NCBI GenBank assembly: GCA_002428205.1
Contig: DIUH01000217.1
Location: forward strand, 1-5,418
Direction: 5' to 3'
Length of the DNA stretch: 5,418 nt
DNA from: Planctomycetaceae bacterium UBA6163
Lineage (GTDB): Bacteria > Planctomycetota > Planctomycetia > Pirellulales > Pirellulaceae
Positions 1 through 5,418 of this stretch are shown here, piece after piece. A program made the position numbers and the translations under genes. The notes beneath the pieces were generated by a model. That model was not told where the DNA came from, searched no databases, and saw nothing but the letters and a program-made list of their open reading frames with translations. Every line of letters starts with the position of its first letter. Position 1 is the stretch's first letter.

Positions 1-1058
1 GGAGACAACATCCGATCGGCAGACGCCTCTAGCCGAGCGACCGATACGCTTTGAGGTGCCGGTGCCGCGCCAGCCGCATCGAGCACTCGCTGGCGCTGAC
101 TGGGCGTCGGTCGCTGCGGCGACGTCCCGAATTGTCCGATCTTAGGCATCTCATCGCGCATCGACTCGGTGGCTCGAGCCGCCAGCGACGAAGAACGTCC
201 TTGGTCGCGGAACAAGGATGCAAGATCGGGTGACAATGACTGCGGCGAAACCGAGGTCACCGGAGCCGACGAAGGCGATTGACGATCGGGCTGGGTCGAC
301 CGACTGACCGCAGCCGATCGCTCCGCCGGCGCGGGCGGGGCAGACTCAGCAGCGGGAACCACAGGGACCGTTATCGATGGTGGCGACGGACTGGGCGGCG
401 TATCGGACGGCTTATTGAGGTTTTTGGACCGCTGGCCAGGCGAATCGGCCGGCATCGGCAGCGATGACTCGGGTGTTTGCCGCGGCACCAAAAACTTTTC
501 AAGCTCACGCTGCGGTTGCTGCTGCTCAATCGGCATCTCCAAACGATTGGAAGTGTTTTCCACCGGCGGAATCAACCGCTGTTCGATCGGCACAATCTTC
601 GAAGATGTCTCTGCGTCAACCGGCTTTGACCAATCAGGCACTGTGGGCTGCTGCGTCGGTGAGGAAAATAGATAATCCGGCACCGTCTTTTGCTTTACAA
701 CTCGCTCGGCCTGCGAGCCCGTAAACGCTTCTGGAAAATACCTACCAAAGACGATCACATTGACTGCCATCAACAACAGCAACAGGTGCACCAGAATGCT
801 CGCCAGAAAACCCAACTGCGCAGATTTTTCTAGAAATCGCGAGGCCACCAAACGCGACAATAGCGACAGCCCAATCACACCCAGCGGGACCAAAATCACA
901 TAAGTCCAGGCATTGTGCGTCAACCGCGGGTCATCAAAACGCAATTGCGAGACGACGGTATAGCCGACCAGTGTACCGAGCATACCGAGCCCGATATCCA
1001 ACGGCCACATCCGTTCAACAGGGCTCGTTTGTTCGGTGATTAATGGCGGACGATTCAT
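1..1058 (-). CDS. Three-helix membrane protein with TonB/TolA-like anchor motif and proline-rich tail (partial, C-terminus outside window)
   Basis: I do not recognise this protein as a named family. The frame is open from ATG at 1058 to the left edge, giving 352 residues without a stop, so the C-terminus is missing. Three hydrophobic segments are visible at about residues 19-37, 51-71 and 82-106. The loop between helices 2 and 3 carries R69, R74 and K78, which by the positive-inside rule puts it in the cytoplasm and the rest of the protein after residue 106 in the periplasm. Helix 3 contains S87-I-L-V-H91, the Ser-x3-His pattern of the TonB and TolA anchor helix; the later Leu and Ser of that signature are not matched. 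Residues about 109-345 are rich in Pro, Ser, Gln and Ala (19 prolines in residues 201-280), as in the TonB periplasmic linker. It follows an ExbB/ExbD pair, so I infer a role as the energy-transducing effector. The receptor-binding domain, if any, lies outside the window. The coding call is strong; the function is tentative. Confidence 0.85.
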   Translation of the reverse strand, partial: MNRPPLITEQTSPVERMWPLDIGLGMLGTLVGYTVVSQLRFDDPRLTHNAWTYVILVPLGVIGLSLLSRLVASRFLEKSAQLGFLASILVHLLLLLMAVNVIVFGRYFPEAFTGSQAERVVKQKTVPDYLFSSPTQQPTVPDWSKPVDAETSSKIVPIEQRLIPPVENTSNRLEMPIEQQQPQRELEKFLVPRQTPESSLPMPADSPGQRSKNLNKPSDTPPSPSPPSITVPVVPAAESAPPAPAERSAAVSRSTQPDRQSPSSAPVTSVSPQSLSPDLASLFRDQGRSSSLAARATESMRDEMPKIGQFGTSPQRPTPSQRQRVLDAAGAAPAPQSVSVARLEASADRMLS

Positions 1059-1121
1059 AACCCTTACACCCTGCGATATCGACTGCGAAATGCTTTGAAC
1101 GTAACACAGACCGATCTATTA
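1059..1121 (-). other. Intergenic gap between the ExbD-like gene and the proline-rich membrane protein gene
   Basis: This 63-base gap is the longest in the operon. I see no GC-rich hairpin followed by a T-run, so read-through from the ExbD-like gene is expected. It opens with two further in-frame stops (TAA at 1119-1121, TAG at 1116-1118) directly after the ExbD stop. It also contains the short direct repeat TCGCAG (minus strand, 1083-1088 and 1071-1076, 12 bases apart) and the 8-base palindrome CGATATCG (1074-1081). Neither is long enough to call an operator. A weak internal promoter cannot be excluded by eye. Confidence 0.5.
1067..1072 (-). promoter_or_regulatory. Probable ribosome binding site of the proline-rich membrane protein gene
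   Basis: The minus strand reads AGGGTG here, with the AGGG core 10 bases before the ATG at 1058. A second purine run, AAGGG (1061-1065), lies only 2 bases from the start and is too close to be the usual site. The spacing is acceptable but long, so this site supports the chosen start only moderately. Confidence 0.4.
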
Positions 1122-1550
1122 TTAAGGATTCCCTTGCGGCCCTTCACGAGTCGTGACGGAATAGTCGGTCACACCCACTCGATTGCAAAGGTCCATCACA
1201 CTGACAACGGGCTGGAACGTCGCTGTTCCATCGGCGCGAATGATTACCGACTGACTGGTCGGATTATCGATCACCGCAGCGGCCAACAATCGCTCCAGTT
1301 CCTCAAAGTTTGTCGGCTGGCCACGAAGGTAAATGTTTCCTTCGGCGTCAATGTCGACGACAATCTCTCGTGGACGGTGAACCATCGGCGCAGCGCTGGT
1401 TGCCGATGGCAACACAATGTTCAATCGCCGCTCCTCTTCTTCAAACTGACTGGTAACCAGAAAGAAGATCAGCAATAAAAACACGACGTCGATCAGCGGT
1501 GTAAGGCTGAGATTGGCGATCACCCCCGAGCGTTTTATGGTTATTGCCAT
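1122..1550 (-). CDS. ExbD/TolR-family biopolymer transport protein
   Basis: This is the single-pass partner of an ExbB/TolQ proton channel in the inner membrane; family members couple proton flow to force on a TonB- or TolA-type effector. The product is 142 residues, normal for the family. After a short basic cytoplasmic N-terminus comes the hallmark NLSLTPLIDVVF motif (residues 13-24), in which D21 aligns with the essential proton-carrying Asp25 of E. coli ExbD. The membrane helix runs to about T33. A periplasmic domain of about 105 residues follows, with the typical pattern IIRADG and later VVSVMDLCNRVGVTDYS (about residues 98-130). I chose ATG at 1550 rather than TTG at 1556 because a GGAG site lies 9 bases before the ATG but only 3 before the TTG. 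The gene starts 22 bases after the ExbB-like gene and ends in three tandem in-frame stops. Sequence alone does not separate ExbD from TolR, so no symbol is given. Confidence 0.96.
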   Translation of the reverse strand: MAITIKRSGVIANLSLTPLIDVVFLLLIFFLVTSQFEEEERRLNIVLPSATSAAPMVHRPREIVVDIDAEGNIYLRGQPTNFEELERLLAAAVIDNPTSQSVIIRADGTATFQPVVSVMDLCNRVGVTDYSVTTREGPQGNP

Positions 1551-1559
1551 ACGCAATGT

Positions 1560-1563
1560 CTCC
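1560..1563 (-). promoter_or_regulatory. Ribosome binding site that decides the ExbD-like start
   Basis: The minus strand reads GGAG here. It is 9 bases from ATG at 1550 (good spacing) and 3 bases from the in-frame TTG at 1556 (too short), which selects the ATG and shortens the product from 144 to 142 residues. Confidence 0.7.
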
Positions 1564-1572
1564 GGCGACTGG

Positions 1573-2580
1573 TCATCGCGTTACCCGTTCAGGCTTAGCA
1601 ACCATTGGCGGTTGTGATGACATCGCCGGCGCTGTCGGAGGCGGCGCGACTTGCGAACTTCCCGCCGAACCTTGCGATACCGGCGAAATGGACCGCAGAC
1701 TGCCATCGGCATCTAACCTCGCACGCCCAACGAAACGGTTCAAGCCCGGGGCCAAAGCGAACGCCATTCTCTCAATTCGGTGAAAATACTTTGCCAACCG
1801 ATTCTCAAGGTATTGAGCAAGCATCGCAGCAGGAATCGCGACCACCAACCCCGCCAGTGTCGTCACCAGCGCCGTATAAATCCCTTCGCTTAATTGCTCG
1901 CTGCGACTGCGATCCGGGGTCAACGTGGTCGACTCATGAAACGCCACGATCATTCCCCAAACCGTTCCCAACAAACCCATCAACGGCGTCGCGGCCGCGG
2001 CCAGACTGAGCCATCGAATCGGCGCGGCATGATCATCCGCCTCGCGCTGGATCGCTTCGGTCGCCGCCCGCTCCACATCGGCCAGCGGTTGGCCGGTTCT
2101 CATCAACATCGCTTCGATCGCCGTCGATGCCGGCGACGGGTGTTCTCGACACGCGGCCAACGCCATCGATGGATTGAATCGGTCGATCGGGTCAGCAAGG
2201 TTCTCTAATTTTTCGACTAACTTTTTGGGAATGACCCGTTTTCGCCTGAGCTTTAACATCCGCTCAACCGCTAACGTAACGACCAACATCGACATCAAAC
2301 CGATCGGAATCATAAAGCTGCCGCCCTTGGAAATCAGCGACAACAAATCGATCCCCGAAGGCTTGCTGACCGGCGGTTGGGCCTCTGCCGCGGGCTCATC
2401 TTCCATCAACGATCGAACCATATCGGCATCGACCGGCACTTCACCTTCGGACTGTGCGTACGTCATCGGTGCCGTTACGACGGCACAAAAAACCAGCGAT
2501 AAAATCAACAAAGACCTTGCAAGCACCAAGCTCACACCTGTTGAATAGCAGGATTTAATGACTATCGACACACTGGCCAT
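1573..2580 (-). CDS. MotA/TolQ/ExbB-family proton channel protein with N-terminal signal sequence
   Basis: This is the multi-pass stator-like subunit that forms a proton channel with the ExbD-like protein encoded next. From ATG at 2580 the product is 335 residues, longer than E. coli ExbB (244) or TolQ (230). A hydrophobic segment at about residues 23-41 ending T-Y-A42|Q43 looks like a cleavable signal peptide. A periplasmic stretch of about 40 acidic and Pro-rich residues follows, then TM1 (about 88-106), a basic cytoplasmic domain starting RMLKLRRKR, TM2 (about 192-214, GLLGTVWGMIVAF) and TM3 (about 233-255, TALVTTLAGLVVAIPA). T206 and T241 align with conserved T148 and T181 of E. coli ExbB, whereas the position of Glu176 is T236. 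The last 50 residues form an extra Pro/Ser-rich cytoplasmic tail. An in-frame TTG at 2598 abuts the previous stop but has no site before it. A GTG at 2526 with AGGTG 8 bases upstream would give a shorter, tidier signal peptide and is a real alternative. Confidence 0.95.
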   Translation of the reverse strand: MASVSIVIKSCYSTGVSLVLARSLLILSLVFCAVVTAPMTYAQSEGEVPVDADMVRSLMEDEPAAEAQPPVSKPSGIDLLSLISKGGSFMIPIGLMSMLVVTLAVERMLKLRRKRVIPKKLVEKLENLADPIDRFNPSMALAACREHPSPASTAIEAMLMRTGQPLADVERAATEAIQREADDHAAPIRWLSLAAAATPLMGLLGTVWGMIVAFHESTTLTPDRSRSEQLSEGIYTALVTTLAGLVVAIPAAMLAQYLENRLAKYFHRIERMAFALAPGLNRFVGRARLDADGSLRSISPVSQGSAGSSQVAPPPTAPAMSSQPPMVAKPERVTR

Positions 2581-2586
2581 AAAGTA

Positions 2587-2590
2587 TCCG
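2587..2590 (-). promoter_or_regulatory. Weak ribosome binding site of the ExbB-like gene
   Basis: The minus strand reads CGGA 6 bases before ATG at 2580, within the 18-base gap after the TPR stop codon. The match to the anti-Shine-Dalgarno sequence is poor. Translational coupling to the upstream TPR gene, which ends at 2599, is likely to help initiation. Confidence 0.35.
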
Positions 2591-2598
2591 TTCCGCAA

Positions 2599-5418
2599 CT
2601 AGGGTTTCACGCTTGGATTAACGCTTGTATCAAATCCCATTTTTTTCAGCACCTCGAGACGCTCTTGGCTTTTCGGTGCCAAATCGTGCTGCGGATGCTT
2701 TTGAACCACATAATTAAAGAACTGAGCAGCGATCGAAGCGGTCTTTGCCCTTGCATCATTGGTCTTCACACCCTGCATCATTAATTCTGAACAACGACCG
2801 GCTTCATATCCACTCTTGGCTTGCCAATTTTTAATTTCCGCCGGCGCCTGCTCCGCGCCATAGCCGTACATCACCCGCTGAAACTCCGGGATTGCACTAG
2901 CAAAGTCGCTGCGACCGAAATGGATTTCGCCCATCATGAACCTTGCCCTGGCTCCAACCTCGTTCCGCTGGTCGGCTGCGATTTTCTCGTACAACGCCAA
3001 AGCTTCCTTGTCCTTGCCAGACTGCTGCAACGCGTACGCAGTTTCGTATTGCGACTGCGGCAAGTAGGTTGAACTGGGGAAGCGATTCTTTAACTCATTA
3101 AACCAGTCGATCGCCGCATCCCACCGTTTTAGCTGCGCTTGGCTTTGACCACCGTGCAGAAATACCAACTCACGAACTTGTCGATCGGCCGCATCCTTTA
3201 CATTCGCTTCGCTTTCATTCGCACCGGCAATCCGTTTTCGGGCGACGTCAAACGCGACCAGCGCGGCTTCAAATTGCTCAAGCTTGAAAAGACCTTCACC
3301 AACCATCAACAAACCGTCCGCTAAAAACTTGCCGCTGGGAAACTCCCTAACTTGATTGGCGAACGTTTCAGAGGACTCCTTAAACTTGCCGTCTCGATAC
3401 AACGACCAACCGCGGCGATAAATCGCCCGCTCCTTCAATTCGTCGTCTCCCGCCAACCGATACGCATTGGCGTATTGCTCTGCGGCCGGATTCCACGCCC
3501 CCTTTTCATACAGTCGCTGGCCGATGAAATAATAAGCCTCTGCCGCCAAAGGATTTTCGGGATCCCGCTGAATCAAATCCATAAACCTAACTTCGGCCTG
3601 ACCGTCGTTTCCACTTTCTTTCAACGACCACGCCCATTCGTAAATCACTTTGTCAATGTTCGGATAGTTTGGCACCGCAGCGACAAGTTGCTCCAATCGC
3701 TCAGCCGCTTTGCCAGCACGCTTTTGGCTTTGATCGATCAACGCCATTTCATACAACGCATGACCACGATTGATACCCTTGGGGTCATCAGCCAAAAACT
3801 GCTCCAGTTGCTGCATCGCCTCATCAGGCTTGTCCATCGCCCGCAAACACATCCCACGTGCGAGCCTGGCCTCGCCAACGAGTGGATGATCGGCATGGTC
3901 TTTCGTCAATTGATCGAGCGATTTGAGCGCATCGGACGCCTTATCGGACCGCATCAGATTCCAACTGCGCCCATATAACGCGAACGGCCGCAATGACGGA
4001 TCGAGCCCCGAAGCGAGCAATTCATCGAAACGCTGAACCGCCGTCGCGTAATCATTGGCCCGAGCGGACGCCTGGGCCAATCGATAACGCGCCTGGTCGC
4101 TGCGCGGGCTCTTGGGAAACCGCTTGATCACCTCCTGCCACTGTGCCGCAGCCTTGGCTTCATCACCGCCGATCAAATGCGATTGGCCTAACTGCAAGAG
4201 CACATCATCAGCACGTGGCCAATTCGGTTCCACGGCTAGCGACTTTTCAAACGCACCGATCGCCTGCTTGCTGCGACCTGCGGTCAGGTGCAACGTACCG
4301 GCCATGAACGCCGCTTCGGCCTGCTGTGCTGGCGAGAACGCGGGAAGATTTTTTTCTAATAACTCCGTCGCCCGCTCGCCCTTACCCGACAGCGACAGCG
4401 CCGTCGCGGCACGCATCACCCACAACGGTCGCTGCATCTTTTCTCTGGAAATCGGATCATCGACCAATTTCAAATAGTCATCCGCCGCCGCTTCGGCACT
4501 GCCCGTCATCAACTTTGACTCGGCAACGATAGACTGGACATCCGGAATCAGCGAATCTTGTGGAAACTTAGCAACAAACTCGGCGGCCCACTGCGCCGAT
4601 TCCTGAAACTTGCCTAACTGCAACGCGGCAAAGGCGGCGTAGTAAAGTGCGCGGGGTGCTTCAGGTGCCTGGGGCGATTGTGTAAACAGGTCGCGGTACA
4701 ACGTCATCGCTTCCTCTGTCTTGCCACCGACCATCATCGTCGCTTCGGCCAAGTCCATCTTCAACGTCACCGCATACGGCCCCTCCACGCCAGCGGCAAT
4801 CTGCTTTGACGCGACATTAACAGCCGCATCGGGTCTGCCCTTTCGCATCGCAATCATCGCCAACCAGTGAGCCGCTTCGGTTGCCGATGCCTTATCGTTC
4901 TGCTGCAGCACCCGCGAAAATCGCTTCGCCGCTTCGTCCAAATCACCTGCCCGGTAAATCGTTTGCGCAGATGCGAGCGTCGCGACCGATGCGTAAGGCG
5001 AATTCGGAAACTCCGTCACCAAGCGTTCATACAATGCCGCCGCCTCAACCGGTTTGTCGGCCTGCACCATTGCAAACGCCTGTCGCAGTAACGCATAAGG
5101 CCGCTCCGCAGTTTCCGCCGCAACCACTTCACCAAACCACCTGACCGCATCGGCATAATTCTTTTGTAAGATACTAGCATCCCCGAGCCGTATCTTAGCA
5201 TCAATCGCTAATTCGCCATCCTTACAACCTTCTAACAATTGCCGATACGAAGCCATCGCTTCGTCATAACGTTTCATATCCTCAAGCGCAATCCCGCGGG
5301 CATACAAAGCGTCACATCGCAGCGGCGACTCTTTGCTGGAATCCAATCCTAACAACCGATCATAAAACACAACCGCCTCTTTCACATCGCCAAGCGCATA
5401 GGCCGCTTCACCACCATA
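2599..5418 (-). CDS. Large TPR-repeat protein, partial (N-terminus outside window)
   Basis: The frame is open from the right edge to TAG at 2599-2601, giving 939 visible residues; a GTG at 5385 is only an internal Val codon because the 11 codons upstream of it are open and fit the repeat. Nearly the whole fragment is tetratricopeptide repeats, helical hairpins that act as protein-binding scaffolds. By eye I count about 24 units of 33-40 residues with the usual small residue in helix A, a Gly or Asp turn, a conserved Ala and Tyr/Phe in helix B, and a closing Pro (for example YARGIALEDMKRYDEAMASY near residues 39-58). Many units end in FP or DP followed by Ser or Asn, as in BamD- and CpoB/YbgF-like envelope TPR proteins. 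The last 70 residues are less regular and end in a charged helix and a short tail. The gene precedes the ExbB-like gene by 18 bases, so I infer it is a periplasmic or membrane-associated partner of that complex. The missing N-terminus would show a signal peptide or lipobox. No enzymatic domain is visible. Confidence 0.95.
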   Translation of the reverse strand, partial: YGGEAAYALGDVKEAVVFYDRLLGLDSSKESPLRCDALYARGIALEDMKRYDEAMASYRQLLEGCKDGELAIDAKIRLGDASILQKNYADAVRWFGEVVAAETAERPYALLRQAFAMVQADKPVEAAALYERLVTEFPNSPYASVATLASAQTIYRAGDLDEAAKRFSRVLQQNDKASATEAAHWLAMIAMRKGRPDAAVNVASKQIAAGVEGPYAVTLKMDLAEATMMVGGKTEEAMTLYRDLFTQSPQAPEAPRALYYAAFAALQLGKFQESAQWAAEFVAKFPQDSLIPDVQSIVAESKLMTGSAEAAADDYLKLVDDPISREKMQRPLWVMRAATALSLSGKGERATELLEKNLPAFSPAQQAEAAFMAGTLHLTAGRSKQAIGAFEKSLAVEPNWPRADDVLLQLGQSHLIGGDEAKAAAQWQEVIKRFPKSPRSDQARYRLAQASARANDYATAVQRFDELLASGLDPSLRPFALYGRSWNLMRSDKASDALKSLDQLTKDHADHPLVGEARLARGMCLRAMDKPDEAMQQLEQFLADDPKGINRGHALYEMALIDQSQKRAGKAAERLEQLVAAVPNYPNIDKVIYEWAWSLKESGNDGQAEVRFMDLIQRDPENPLAAEAYYFIGQRLYEKGAWNPAAEQYANAYRLAGDDELKERAIYRRGWSLYRDGKFKESSETFANQVREFPSGKFLADGLLMVGEGLFKLEQFEAALVAFDVARKRIAGANESEANVKDAADRQVRELVFLHGGQSQAQLKRWDAAIDWFNELKNRFPSSTYLPQSQYETAYALQQSGKDKEALALYEKIAADQRNEVGARARFMMGEIHFGRSDFASAIPEFQRVMYGYGAEQAPAEIKNWQAKSGYEAGRCSELMMQGVKTNDARAKTASIAAQFFNYVVQKHPQHDLAPKSQERLEVLKKMGFDTSVNPSVKP

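Noticed and set aside
29..467. Short open frames on both strands near the left edge
   Set aside because: All lie inside the open minus-strand frame running from 1058 to the edge. Their Arg-rich products are out-of-frame translations of the proline-rich region.
1059..1121. Possible terminator or operator in the 63-base gap
   Set aside because: There is no stem of adequate length and no T-run. The TCGCAG direct repeat and the CGATATCG palindrome are short enough to arise by chance.
1551..1556. TTG at 1556 as the start of the ExbD-like gene
   Set aside because: The GGAG site is only 3 bases from the TTG but 9 bases from the ATG at 1550, and the extra two residues add nothing to the family alignment.
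1095..2009. Overlapping plus-strand open frames opposite the ExbD-like and ExbB-like genes
   Set aside because: The minus-strand frames carry unmistakable family motifs. The plus-strand products are Arg/Pro/Ser-rich compositional shadows.
3352..3978. Plus-strand open frame of 208 codons
   Set aside because: It lies fully antisense inside the TPR gene, whose frame encodes clear repeats throughout. The plus-strand product has no recognisable motif and no good ribosome binding site; it is a shadow of the GC-rich codon pattern.
5383..5385. GTG as the true start of the TPR gene
   Set aside because: The frame continues open to the window edge, the 11 upstream codons read like the preceding part of a TPR helix, and there is no ribosome binding site.
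2599..5418. Tandem DNA repeats in the TPR gene
   Set aside because: Repetition is visible only in the protein pattern. The units share no long DNA identity, so this is not a satellite, a CRISPR array or a recombination-prone repeat.

Overview
The window carries four consecutive genes, all on the minus strand and read from right to left, that look like one operon for an energised cell-envelope machine of the ExbB-ExbD-TonB / TolQ-TolR-TolA type. Both outer genes are cut by the window edges. From the right they are: a very long tetratricopeptide-repeat (TPR) protein (2599-5418, start outside); an ExbB/TolQ-type proton-channel protein with an N-terminal signal sequence (1573-2580); an ExbD/TolR-type partner (1122-1550); and an unrecognised three-helix membrane protein with a long proline-rich tail (1-1058, end outside). 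The first three genes are separated by only 18 and 22 bases, and the last follows after 63 bases. No convincing terminator or new promoter separates them.

The two central genes are firm family calls. The ExbD-like protein has the TPLIDVV membrane motif with the proton-carrying Asp, and the ExbB-like protein has the GLLGTVWG and TTLAGLVVAIPA helices. By family knowledge, such a pair uses the proton gradient across the inner membrane to move a periplasm-spanning effector. The fourth gene is the best local candidate for that effector. Its third membrane helix contains the Ser-x3-His signature found in the TonB and TolA membrane anchors, and about 250 proline-, serine- and glutamine-rich residues follow on the predicted periplasmic side. 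The TPR protein would be a scaffold or partner, as CpoB/YbgF is for Tol-Pal. That assignment is inferred from gene order only.

The organism is probably a Gram-negative bacterium with an outer membrane. The giant TPR protein next to a signal-peptide-bearing ExbB, the weak ribosome binding sites and the moderate-to-high GC suggest a planctomycete (Pirellulaceae-like), but no marker gene is present, so this is a moderate-confidence inference. The palindrome CGATCG is clearly over-represented (12 copies counted by hand). There are no RNA genes, mobile elements or CRISPR arrays, and no gene is supported on the plus strand.
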